NCBI GenBank assembly: GCA_018242205.1
Contig: JAFECJ010000012.1
Span: 1-64,000 of the forward strand
From: Pseudomonadota bacterium
GTDB lineage: Bacteria > Pseudomonadota > Alphaproteobacteria > Rhizobiales > Xanthobacteraceae
Direction of reading: 5' to 3'
Length of the DNA: 64,000 nt
Each line of letters starts with the position of its first letter. The first letter of the stretch is position 1. A program made the position numbers and the translations under genes. The notes beneath the pieces are model-generated. The model was not told the DNA's origin, ran no database searches, and saw only the letters and a list, made by a program, of their open reading frames with translations. Positions 40,395-48,353 of this stretch are shown here, one piece after another.

Positions 40395-40944
40395 GATTGA
40401 ACGGCGCTACAAAGCGACCCTGCTTGTCCATCAGATAGACCAGCGCGGTGTGGTCCATCGAGTATTCGTCGCCTTTGCCGGTCGGAATCTTCTTGGCGTA
40501 AACCCGGTAGGCCTTTTCCGCGGCGTCGATCGAGGCGCGATCGCCGGTCGCCGCCATCAGATGCGGATCGAAGCTCGACAGATAGTCCTTCATCACCGCC
40601 GGCGTGTCGCGCTCCGGATCGACCGAGATGAACAAAGCGGCGGTGCGATCCGCGTCCTTGCCCATCGCGCGCATCATTTCCGACACTTCAAATAGCGTCG
40701 TCGGACAAACATCCGGACAATGCGTGTAGCCAAAGAAGACCAGCCACGGCTTGCCCTTGAAATCCTGATCGGTGATCGGCTTGTTGTTCTGATCGACGAG
40801 CTTAAACGGGCCGCCCACCGCGGACGCGGTCGATACCCCCGACGCGCCGAAACCGGTCACGTACCAGAGTGCCCCCAAAAACACGCAAAGGCCCGTTAGG
40901 AACGCGGCAATGACGAGCAGCATGTGATTGGTGCGGGAAGTCAT
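40345..40944 (-). CDS. Sco1/SenC/PrrC family copper chaperone
   Basis: 199 residues; membrane-anchored (about 8-30) periplasmic thioredoxin-like protein that delivers copper to the CuA centre of cytochrome oxidase. The CxxxC site is in FFGYTHCPDVCPTTLF and the third copper ligand is the His of SMDHTALVYLMD. The 3' end overlaps the convergent glycosyltransferase gene by 50 bp. It follows a 52-residue membrane protein gene by 37 bp; the two are probably one operon. Confidence 0.95.
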   Translation of the reverse strand: MTSRTNHMLLVIAAFLTGLCVFLGALWYVTGFGASGVSTASAVGGPFKLVDQNNKPITDQDFKGKPWLVFFGYTHCPDVCPTTLFEVSEMMRAMGKDADRTAALFISVDPERDTPAVMKDYLSSFDPHLMAATGDRASIDAAEKAYRVYAKKIPTGKGDEYSMDHTALVYLMDKQGRFVAPFNLKRTPEEAAAELKKYL

Positions 40945-40981
40945 GACATTTCCGATGCAAGGAACCGTGGGTCAGGCGGAG

Positions 40982-41140
40982 TTAGAAACACGCGGCGAAC
41001 CCGGTACGTACCATCTCGAAAAAGACGGCGGTACCGAAGTAGGCCCAGAGGCCCAGAGTCGCGGCGACAACCGCTCCGCCCAGGAGCGAAGCCAGCAGCG
41101 TGGGCCACGAAATGGCCGTGATCGAGGCAGAGGCACGCAT
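40982..41140 (-). CDS. 52-residue membrane protein upstream of sco
   Basis: Too short for most gene finders. The frame begins ATG at 41140 (GGGAACGGAA just upstream) and ends TAA at 40982. It encodes a single hydrophobic helix (PTLLASLLGGAVVAATLGLW), then AYFGTAVFFEMVRTGFAACF at the C terminus, which ends in a Cys-Phe. I recall similar short proteins next to sco in Hyphomicrobiales. Position suggests a role in copper delivery or oxidase assembly, but no function is established. Confidence 0.65.
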   Translation of the reverse strand: MRASASITAISWPTLLASLLGGAVVAATLGLWAYFGTAVFFEMVRTGFAACF

Positions 41141-41208
41141 TTCCGTTCCCATATCGGGACACCGCTCTCTTCAGGTAAACATCCGGACCGGGCACGGCAA
41201 CTGGGGGG

Positions 41209-41230
41209 AACGACATCGATCGACGTCGTT
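41209..41230. promoter_or_regulatory. imperfect 22-bp palindrome between divergent operons
   Basis: AACGAC and GTCGTT arms surround ATCGATCGAC, with 20 of 22 positions symmetric, and TTAACCAT overlaps the right end. It lies in the 213-bp gap between the sco operon and the deacetylase gene, so it could serve as a shared operator. Confidence 0.35.
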
Positions 41231-41353
41231 AACCATATCAGCAGCGCGAGGCCCATAAAATGCGGCTTTTTGGGACTTCCGTTGACTCGAAAGGTTAAAG
41301 TCGCAATGTATGGATCAGGCATCTTAATAAATTCTGCCCCCTAGGAGTTCGTT

Positions 41354-42238
41354 ATGCGTAGCGCGTTGGCCCTTCTTGTCGCGATCTCGATGTCCGCCGC
41401 GGGGACCGCGGCCTGGGCTCAGAACGCCCCGGCACCCGCCGCGACGCCGGCAAAGTGCGAAAACCCAAACGCTCTTGGCGTGTCGCGCGTCGTTCAGATC
41501 GACACCACCGGCGGCCCGGGTTTCGGCTTCGAACATTTCAAGGCATATGACTTCCTGCGCGATCACGAAGTCGTTCTGACGTTCGACGACGGTCCGTGGC
41601 CGGGCCACACGCCGGACGTGCTGAAGGCGCTCGCTGACCAGTGCACCAAGGCGCTGTTCTTCCCGATCGGCAAGCACGCCGGCTATCACCCGGAAATTCT
41701 CAAGCGCGTTGTCGCGGAAGGCCACACGGTCGGCTCGCACACCTGGTCGCACAAGGATTTGTCGCGCTTGACCCAGCAGGAAGCCGTCGACGAATTCGAG
41801 AAGGGCGTCGCCGCCGTCAGCATCGCCCTCGGCAACAAGCCGATTGCCCCGTTCTTCCGCTTCCCGGCGCTGCGCCATCCGCCGGAGATGGTGAAGTATC
41901 TCGGCGACCGGAACGTCGGCATCTTCTCGACCGATCTCGACTCCTTCGACTTCAAGATGCGCAAGCCCGAGCAGGTAGTAGCGTCGGTGATGAAGAAACT
42001 GGAGAAGAACGGCAAGGGCATCATCCTCATGCACGACTTCCAGCAGGCTACCGCGAAGGCGGCACCGGAATTGCTGAAGCGGCTCAAGGAAGGCGGCTAC
42101 AAGGTCGTGCAGATCACCGGCAAGACCCCGCTCGAGCCGAAGAAAGAATATGTCGACATGGTCCTGAAGGAGATGGGCGGCGGCCTCGATGAGGCCCGTC
42201 CGATGTCCAGCGTGATCAAGACCATCAAGGAAAACTGA
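41354..42238 (+). CDS. polysaccharide deacetylase (NodB/CE4 family), secreted
   Basis: 294 residues with a signal peptide (ALALLVAISMSAAGTAAWA). The NodB homology domain is intact: LTFDDGPWPGHTPDV (catalytic Asp and metal Asp), HTVGSHTWSHKDL (metal His pair), FFRFPALRHP, and ILMHDFQQATAKA with the catalytic His. It removes acetyl groups from N-acetylglucosamine polymers or peptidoglycan. AGGAG lies 7 bp before the ATG. The glycosyltransferase 1 kb away suggests action on an exported polysaccharide, by position only. A strong terminator follows. Confidence 0.93.
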   Translation: MRSALALLVAISMSAAGTAAWAQNAPAPAATPAKCENPNALGVSRVVQIDTTGGPGFGFEHFKAYDFLRDHEVVLTFDDGPWPGHTPDVLKALADQCTKALFFPIGKHAGYHPEILKRVVAEGHTVGSHTWSHKDLSRLTQQEAVDEFEKGVAAVSIALGNKPIAPFFRFPALRHPPEMVKYLGDRNVGIFSTDLDSFDFKMRKPEQVVASVMKKLEKNGKGIILMHDFQQATAKAAPELLKRLKEGGYKVVQITGKTPLEPKKEYVDMVLKEMGGGLDEARPMSSVIKTIKEN

Positions 42239-42271
42239 TTGACGCTCGCGTTCCAACTCACCCACTGATGC

Positions 42272-42309
42272 AAGCCGGCCGCGCGATAATCCGCGTGGCC
42301 GGCTTTTGT
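42272..42309 (+). terminator. Rho-independent terminator of the deacetylase gene
   Basis: A stem formed by AAGCCGGCC..CGCG and CGCG..GGCCGGCTT around ATAATC is followed by TTTTGT, beginning 33 bp after the stop codon. It is the clearest intrinsic terminator in the window. Confidence 0.85.
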
Positions 42310-42459
42310 CATCTGGCGGAGGGGGTGCGCCGACCATATCTAAGCCTTGGATAGCGAAATGCCCCGCTCTTGCGTTGTCATGGCATTTCGGCTCAGACTT
42401 TGATTAAGCCTCGACCGCGAATCATCAGTACGAGGCCTCGTCACCTACAGGGGTCATCG

Positions 42460-42747
42460 ATGGAAGCAGAAGTCCGGAAACCTGTCCGGGCCACGAAGGA
42501 CGTGTCGCGAATGGCTACGATCAGCATGCCGAAGAAGGATAAAGCGGCCGAGCCAGAAGTGGCCAAAGCCAGTCAGTCGCGGCCGGCGCTGGCGCGCTTC
42601 CGTCTTCAGGTCGACCGCCAGACCAAGGCAACGTTTGCCTCGCTCGACGAGGCCCGCACAGCCGGCAAGGCAATTAAGAAAGCCTTCCCTGTCGTTCAGG
42701 TCTCGATCTACGACGCTGAGCAGAGCGCGCAGGCGAGCCTCGACTGA
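42460..42747 (+). CDS. small basic hypothetical protein
   Basis: 95 residues from ATG 42460 (AGGGG 6 bp upstream; the frame is open earlier). The first 45 residues are charged and probably disordered. The rest (ARFRLQVDRQTKATFASLDE, then ARTAGKAIKKAFPVVQVSIY) looks like a small alpha/beta unit. No family recognised; no signal peptide or membrane segment. Codon use matches neighbours, so it is likely expressed. Function unknown. Confidence 0.7.
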   Translation: MEAEVRKPVRATKDVSRMATISMPKKDKAAEPEVAKASQSRPALARFRLQVDRQTKATFASLDEARTAGKAIKKAFPVVQVSIYDAEQSAQASLD

Positions 42748-42810
42748 CGTCGTTGCGCGCGCTCACTTTCGTATCCTAACTGTTCGGACTCGCCGCGTTG
42801 CGGTGAGCGA

Positions 42811-43641
42811 TTATTCGACCGCGCGCCGGCTGAACGCCGTGAATACATCCGAAGCCGCGGTGGCATGGTCGTAGACCATGCGGCTGGCGACGACGAACAA
42901 GGTCGTCGCCAGGATGAGCCGTAACGCGCGCTCGGGAACGCGGATGGCGAAGTAACTGCCGACGAAGATGCCCGGCAGTGAACCGGCGAGCAGAGATACG
43001 ATGATATGCCAGTCGACCGAGCCGATCATCCAGTGGCCCGTGCCGGCAATCAGGGTGAGCGGCACGGCATGCGCGATATCCGAACCGACGATCTTGACCA
43101 TCGGCCGACCCGGGTAAAGCAGCATCAGCGCAACCACGCCAATCGCGCCGGCGCCAACCGAAGAGATCGACACCAGTACGCCCAGCACCGTTCCGACCGC
43201 GACGGTCGCGAGTGCCGTGCGCCGCTCGTTCAATGCCGCCACGTGGGCTCGGTACCAGTCGATGATCGGCTGGCCCAACACCAGAACAAAAGCGGTGAGG
43301 AAGAGCGCAAAGCCGAGCACCAGCGTGATCAGACTGCCGACGGCATCGCTGTCGAGATTGAGATGCGACAGCACTAGGAGTGTGACGCAGGTTGCCGGAA
43401 TGCTGCCGGACGCCAGACGACGCACGATGCGCCAGTCGATGCTGTGGGCTAGGCCGTGCACCATGCTACCGGCTGTTTTCGTCGCCGCCGCATACAGAAG
43501 ATCGGTACCGACGGCCGTCGCGGGATGAATGCCGAACAACAAGATAAGCAACGGCGTCATCAACGACCCACCGCCGACGCCGGTCATACCGACGAGCAGG
43601 CCGACGGCAAATCCCGACAGCGAATACAGCGGATCGATCAT
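42811..43641 (-). CDS. sulfite exporter TauE/SafE family permease
   Basis: 276 residues with about eight membrane segments in two repeats, each starting with the family's small-residue loop (GLLVGMTGVGGGSLMTPLLI; LVSISSVGAGAIGVVALML). Members move sulfite, sulfonates or other organic anions; the substrate is unknown. Divergent from the sugar kinase gene, sharing a 214-bp gap that holds two strong dyads. Confidence 0.9.
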   Translation of the reverse strand: MIDPLYSLSGFAVGLLVGMTGVGGGSLMTPLLILLFGIHPATAVGTDLLYAAATKTAGSMVHGLAHSIDWRIVRRLASGSIPATCVTLLVLSHLNLDSDAVGSLITLVLGFALFLTAFVLVLGQPIIDWYRAHVAALNERRTALATVAVGTVLGVLVSISSVGAGAIGVVALMLLYPGRPMVKIVGSDIAHAVPLTLIAGTGHWMIGSVDWHIIVSLLAGSLPGIFVGSYFAIRVPERALRLILATTLFVVASRMVYDHATAASDVFTAFSRRAVE

Positions 43642-43767
43642 CTACACTCCGTCGCCGCGGGATGCGGCACGCGATCTAACCACATTGGCGGGGAACGGCA
43701 ATTGCGACGACGCGTTGAGTTGCTTCAAATGACGCTTGACAACGCGGCCGATGGAATTTTCGTTTAG

Positions 43768-43781
43768 TTTTCGGCCGAAAA
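43768..43781. promoter_or_regulatory. perfect 14-bp palindrome upstream of the sugar kinase gene
   Basis: TTTTCGGCCGAAAA is fully symmetric and lies about midway between the divergent TauE/SafE and kinase genes. Candidate operator. Confidence 0.35.
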
Positions 43782-43797
43782 TGCGATCAAAAATACT

Positions 43798-43832
43798 CAT
43801 TTCGTCCACAGTCGACCTGTAACGACGAAATG
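43798..43832 (+). promoter_or_regulatory. long inverted repeat just before the sugar kinase gene
   Basis: CATTTCGTC (43798-43806) and GACGAAATG (43824-43832) are perfect 9-bp arms around a 17-nt loop that itself contains ACAG and CTGT. It ends 23 bp before the GTG start. It could be an operator or a leader hairpin. Confidence 0.45.
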
Positions 43833-43855
43833 TCGCGTCAAACGGAAGCTCGCCT

Positions 43856-44803
43856 GTGCATGATATTATCACGATCACCATCAATCCCGCGGTCGACATT
43901 TTCGTCAATGTCGCCAAAGTCGAACCGACGACCAAGATGCGCTGCTCGGCGCCGAAGCGCGATCCGGGCGGCGGCGGCATCAATGTCGCGCGCGTCGTCA
44001 GCCGTCTTGGCGGCGATGTGACGGCGATTTACCCGGTCGGCGGCTCGATCGGAAAGCTGCTGCAGAAGTTGCTTGATCGTGAAGGCATCGACAGTCTCGT
44101 CACGCCGTCGCATGTCGAGACGCGCGAGAATTTCACCGCTTACGAGACCGGCAGCGGCGAGCAGTATCGATTTGTGCTGCCTGGCTCGGCGCTCCATCGC
44201 GCCGAGTGGGAATCCTGCCTCGACAAGTTGGCAACGATCAATGCAACACCGCGATTTGTGGTTTCCAGCGGCAGCATTCCGCCCGGCGTGCCGCACGATT
44301 TTTTCGCGCGGGTGACGCGGGAGGCCAAACGTCTCGGTGCGCAGAGCGTCGTCGACACCTCGGGCGACGCTCTCAAGGCCGCGCTCAACGAGCATATCGA
44401 CATCATCAAGCCCAATGTCGCAGAACTGAGCGCCTTTGCCGGCACGGTGCTCGACGACGACGAAGCCCGCGTCGCCGCGTGCCGCAATCTGATCGCCGGC
44501 GGGCACGTCAAGATGGTAGCGCTGACGCTGGGAGCCGACGGGGCCCTTCTGGTGACGAGGGAGCAAGCACTCAAAGCCGCGCCGCTGAAGATCGACGTCG
44601 TCAGCGCAGTCGGCGCCGGCGACAGTTTCCTCGGCGGGCTGGTCTGGGGGCTGTCGGCCGGGCAGTCGCCGGAGGATGCGTTCCGTGTCGCCGTCGCCGC
44701 GGGCTCGGCGGCGGTGATGAGCCCGGGCACCGAATTGTGCAGCCAGGCGGATGTCAGCCGGCTTACGTCACGCGTCGAGATCGCAGAGATCGCGGCAGGC
44801 TAG
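43856..44803 (+). CDS. 1-phosphofructokinase-type hexose kinase (PfkB family)
   Basis: 315 residues of the ribokinase fold. The sugar-binding glycine motif is DPGGGGINVARVVSRLGG near residue 38, and the C-terminal ATP/anion-hole motif is SAVGAGDSFLGGLVWGLS with the catalytic Asp. Best fit is 1-phosphofructokinase or 6-phosphofructokinase II; the exact sugar phosphate cannot be told. The start is GTG at 43856. It converges on the adenylate cyclase gene, stops 14 bp apart. Confidence 0.9.
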   Translation: MHDIITITINPAVDIFVNVAKVEPTTKMRCSAPKRDPGGGGINVARVVSRLGGDVTAIYPVGGSIGKLLQKLLDREGIDSLVTPSHVETRENFTAYETGSGEQYRFVLPGSALHRAEWESCLDKLATINATPRFVVSSGSIPPGVPHDFFARVTREAKRLGAQSVVDTSGDALKAALNEHIDIIKPNVAELSAFAGTVLDDDEARVAACRNLIAGGHVKMVALTLGADGALLVTREQALKAAPLKIDVVSAVGAGDSFLGGLVWGLSAGQSPEDAFRVAVAAGSAAVMSPGTELCSQADVSRLTSRVEIAEIAAG

Positions 44804-44817
44804 ACACACCGGAAGGT

Positions 44818-47040
44818 CTATTTTGTCTCGAGAGCGAAAACGCCGTTCCAGTCGAGCGGCGGCCCTTCCTTCTGGAAGCTTGCAATGCGCAGCGTATAGA
44901 TATCGACGAGCCGGTCGAGCCCGAAGGGCTTTGCCGCGTCGCGGCAGCGCAGGATCATCTGCTCGGCGCCATCGAAGTCGCGCGTCCGATAAAGTCTGAG
45001 CAAATCGCTGAATACTTCCCGCAGCTTTCGGTAATCTTCGCCGGCCGCGACCTCGGCATCGCCGAGCACCGCGTATACGGTTTCCGGCTCGGTCTTGCCT
45101 TTGACCGTAATGACATCGAGTTCGAGCAGCGCGAACTTGTTGCCGACCGCCTCGGCGGTGCGCGAGCCGATGATGATGCGCACGCCGTAGTTCTTCGACT
45201 GACCTTCGAGCCGCGAGGCCAGATTGACGGAGTCGCCAAGCACCGAATAATTGAAGCGCAGGTCCGACCCCATATTGCCGACCACGCATCGCCCGGTATT
45301 GATGCCGATACCGACATTGATCGGAATGAAGCGCTGACCGCTGTCGGCCGCCTCACGTTCGCGCCGCACGTTCAGCGCCTCTACTTGCCGAAGCATCTCA
45401 AGCGCCGCCCGGCAGGCATTGACCTCGTGCTGGCTGTCATGCAGCGGCGCGTTCCAGAACGCCATGATAGCGTCGCCGATATATTTGTCGATGGTGCCGT
45501 TGTTGGCGATGATGGCGTTGGTCAGCGGCGTCAGGAAGTTGTTCATCAAGGTGGTGAGGCCTTGAGGATCGTCCTTGTAGATTTCCGAGATCGTGGTGAA
45601 GCCGCGCACGTCCGAGAACATGATGGTCATGTTGCGGTCTTCGCCGCCGAGCGTCAGCGTCTCATGAGAATGGGCGAGCTGCGCGACCAGTTCCGGCGCT
45701 AGATATTGGCCGAAGGCTGTGCGGATGCGGTGGCGCTGCAACTGCTCGCGGAAGTAGTTGATGAAGATCAGCGCCAGATAGACCAGAAACGTGGCGAGCA
45801 ACGGAAACGTCGCATCGAACAGAATGCGCTTTTCCGCGAAGAACAACCACGAGCCGGCGGCGAGCGCTGCGCCGACGATCGCGCCGAGCCCAAGCATCGG
45901 CGCCGCGCCCAGAACCGGCGCGAGCGCGATGATGGCGAGCGCGAACAGCACGGTGATCGCCAGTTCGGCGCCGATGGCGTAGCCGGGCCGCGCTAGCACC
46001 GCATTCGACAGAATGCTTTCCAGCACCTGGGCATGGACCTCGACGCCGGACATTGCCGGGTCGATCGGCGTCGCCTTGATGTCGCGCAGGCCGACCGCCG
46101 AGGTGCCGATCAGCACCAGCTTGCGGGCGATGCGGTCCGCCGGCACGCGGCCCTGGAGGACGTCGTTGGCCGAGACGTAGCGGCCGACATCGTAGGGCGC
46201 GAAATGGATCCAGAGCTGGCCGTTGCGGTCAGTCGGCATGTCGAGTGCCGGGATGGCGATGCTGCGCACGCCGGCGGCATCGCTCTTGATGCGGAAGGCG
46301 CCGGCGCCGGTGACGACGCGCAGCATCTCCAGCGTCAGCGCCGGCATCATCATGTTGTGGGCGACGATCGCCATCGGCACGCGGCGGACGATGCCGTCGG
46401 GCTCCGGCTGGATCGTCAGCATGCCGCGGCCGGCAGCGGCCCCCTCGAGGGTGGGGATGTTGCCGATCAGGCCGGGGTAGTCGATGAGGAAACGCTTCGG
46501 GTCCGGCCCCATCATGGCAAAGCCGACCACCGGCGGCACCGCGGCGCCTTCAGTCAAAGCGAGGTGAAGACCGGATTCGCCGAGCACGACGCGCGAGTGC
46601 CGAATGGCTTCGGCGAACACCGCATCGCTGTCCGGCAGCTTCGCCAGTTCGGCGCGCATTGCCGGGTCGAGATCGCGGAAGCTGTCAGCAGCGACGGCCG
46701 GAGACAAGCGATCGCGCTCGGCGAAGATGATATCGAAGGCAATGACCGCCGCACCCATGCGGGTCAGCTTGGTGACGAGGTCGGCCAGCACGGTGCGCGG
46801 CCAGGGCCACTGCCCGACGCTCTTCAGGCTCGCTTCGTCGATATCGACGATCACCGCCGGCCTCACGCTTGCCACGCGCGGCTCGACGCGTTGGTAAAGG
46901 TCGAAGGTGCGGCTGCGCAGGGCCTCGAGCGGTGCCGGATCGGCGATGCGCAGCATCACCAACGCCGCCAGCAGCGCGAGACAGATCGAGCGACCGAGAC
47001 CGAACCGGCTGCCGAACCGTTTGAGCGCGGGCCAGCTCAT
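44818..47040 (-). CDS. CHASE2 domain adenylate/guanylate cyclase
   Basis: 740 residues. A membrane segment (about 18-32) leads to a periplasmic CHASE2 sensor (about 45-330: VDIDEASLKSVGQWPWPRTV, DIIFAERDR), then three membrane helices (about 345-430) and a class III cyclase domain (about 470-650). Both metal Asp residues are present (MFSDVRGFTTIS; KYIGDAIMAFW). The Lys before YIGD and the Asp in YSVLGDSVNLASRLEG are the positions that favour ATP over GTP, so cAMP is the likely product. The ATG overlaps the HlyD stop (ATGA), tying the cyclase to the type I secretion operon. The CHASE2 ligand is unknown. Confidence 0.93.
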   Translation of the reverse strand: MSWPALKRFGSRFGLGRSICLALLAALVMLRIADPAPLEALRSRTFDLYQRVEPRVASVRPAVIVDIDEASLKSVGQWPWPRTVLADLVTKLTRMGAAVIAFDIIFAERDRLSPAVAADSFRDLDPAMRAELAKLPDSDAVFAEAIRHSRVVLGESGLHLALTEGAAVPPVVGFAMMGPDPKRFLIDYPGLIGNIPTLEGAAAGRGMLTIQPEPDGIVRRVPMAIVAHNMMMPALTLEMLRVVTGAGAFRIKSDAAGVRSIAIPALDMPTDRNGQLWIHFAPYDVGRYVSANDVLQGRVPADRIARKLVLIGTSAVGLRDIKATPIDPAMSGVEVHAQVLESILSNAVLARPGYAIGAELAITVLFALAIIALAPVLGAAPMLGLGAIVGAALAAGSWLFFAEKRILFDATFPLLATFLVYLALIFINYFREQLQRHRIRTAFGQYLAPELVAQLAHSHETLTLGGEDRNMTIMFSDVRGFTTISEIYKDDPQGLTTLMNNFLTPLTNAIIANNGTIDKYIGDAIMAFWNAPLHDSQHEVNACRAALEMLRQVEALNVRREREAADSGQRFIPINVGIGINTGRCVVGNMGSDLRFNYSVLGDSVNLASRLEGQSKNYGVRIIIGSRTAEAVGNKFALLELDVITVKGKTEPETVYAVLGDAEVAAGEDYRKLREVFSDLLRLYRTRDFDGAEQMILRCRDAAKPFGLDRLVDIYTLRIASFQKEGPPLDWNGVFALETK

Positions 47041-48353
47041 TTTTCGCGGAACGCCCGCATGAACTGATCCTGCAGCGGCTTCATCAGATAGGAAATGACG
47101 GTGCGTTCGCCGGTCTGCACGAAAGCCTCAACCGGCATGCCGGGCAGCAGCTTGAGGTCGTCGAGCTTCTTCAAGTCCTCGGACGGCAAAGCAATGCGTA
47201 TGGTGTAATAGCTGGTACCGGTGCGCTGGTCCGTCGATGTGTCGGCCGAGACCCGCGTCACCTCACCATTGATCTCCGGCGTGGTGCGCGCGTCGAAGGC
47301 CGAGAAGCGCAGCACCGCCGCCTGCCCGACCTTGACCTGCGCGATGTCCTGCGGCTGCACCTTGGCCTCGACCTGCAATTTGGCATTGTCCGGCACGATA
47401 TACATGATCGGGTCGCCGGCGGTGATGACGCCGCCGACGGTGTGAACCGTCGACTGGAAGACATAGCCCGTCTGCGGCGCGCGGATATCGGTACGGCGCA
47501 GTTGATCCTCGGCTGTGACCTTGCGCTCGACGAATTCGCCGATCTTGCTGTCGGTCTCGCGCAGCTCCTTGGCGACATCGCTCGACAGGTTCTGATCGAT
47601 CTGGATGATCTGCAGGCGGATTTCGGAGATTTTGCCCTTTGATTGCGCCGCGGTTGCAACCAACTGCGCACGTTCACCGCCCAACCGCGCCGTCTCGCGC
47701 TCGAGCTGTGTCAGCCGCGTCAATTGCACCAGGTTGCGCTTGTAAAGGTCGCGTACGCCGTCAAGTTCTCGGCCGATCAGTTCGATTTCCTGGCTCTTGG
47801 CGGCCTGCTGCGCCTCGATGCCGGCAATCTCTTCTTCGAGTTGCTTGACGCGCTGCGCGAGCTGCGCCTTCTGCCCGAGCCGCTCGGTGCGGCGCAGTTC
47901 GAACAGCTTCTGCTCGCTCGCCATGGTGTCGGCAACATCGGCATCCCCGGCACGCGCGGTAAGCTCGGCGGGAAACGTGATCTTTTCGGCGCCGTCGCGC
48001 TCGGCCTCGAGCCGCGCCTTGCGCGCCAGCGCCTGGTCGAGCCCCTTGGTCACGATCGCCAGATTGGCGCGCATGACGGTTTCGTCGAGCCGCACCAGAA
48101 CGTCGCCGGCCTTCACGTAGTCGCCGTCGTGCACGCGCAATTCGCCGACGATGCCGCCGGTCGGATGCTGCACCTTCTGCACGTTCTGATCGACGACGAT
48201 CGAGCCCTGCGCAATCAGGGCGCCCGCCAGTTTCACGGTCGCCGCCCAGCCGCCGACGCCGCCGCCGAGAAACAGTACGATCATCAGACCGACGACCAGG
48301 TGGCGCCGGATCGAGGCGTGCGCGCGTGATGGCGGTTCGTTGCCCAGCTTCAT
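47037..48353 (-). CDS. HlyD family type I secretion periplasmic adaptor
   Basis: 438-residue membrane fusion protein. One membrane helix (about 21-42) is followed by the beta-barrel/lipoyl start (VDQNVQKVQHPTGGIVGELR, VHDGDYVKAGDVLVRLDET), a long coiled-coil hairpin (about 105-290) and the returning half (VFQSTVHTVGGVITAGDPIM). It bridges the ABC transporter to an outer-membrane channel. It overlaps the transporter gene upstream and the cyclase gene downstream by 4 bp each (ATGA), a tightly coupled trio. Confidence 0.95.
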   Translation of the reverse strand: MKLGNEPPSRAHASIRRHLVVGLMIVLFLGGGVGGWAATVKLAGALIAQGSIVVDQNVQKVQHPTGGIVGELRVHDGDYVKAGDVLVRLDETVMRANLAIVTKGLDQALARKARLEAERDGAEKITFPAELTARAGDADVADTMASEQKLFELRRTERLGQKAQLAQRVKQLEEEIAGIEAQQAAKSQEIELIGRELDGVRDLYKRNLVQLTRLTQLERETARLGGERAQLVATAAQSKGKISEIRLQIIQIDQNLSSDVAKELRETDSKIGEFVERKVTAEDQLRRTDIRAPQTGYVFQSTVHTVGGVITAGDPIMYIVPDNAKLQVEAKVQPQDIAQVKVGQAAVLRFSAFDARTTPEINGEVTRVSADTSTDQRTGTSYYTIRIALPSEDLKKLDDLKLLPGMPVEAFVQTGERTVISYLMKPLQDQFMRAFREK

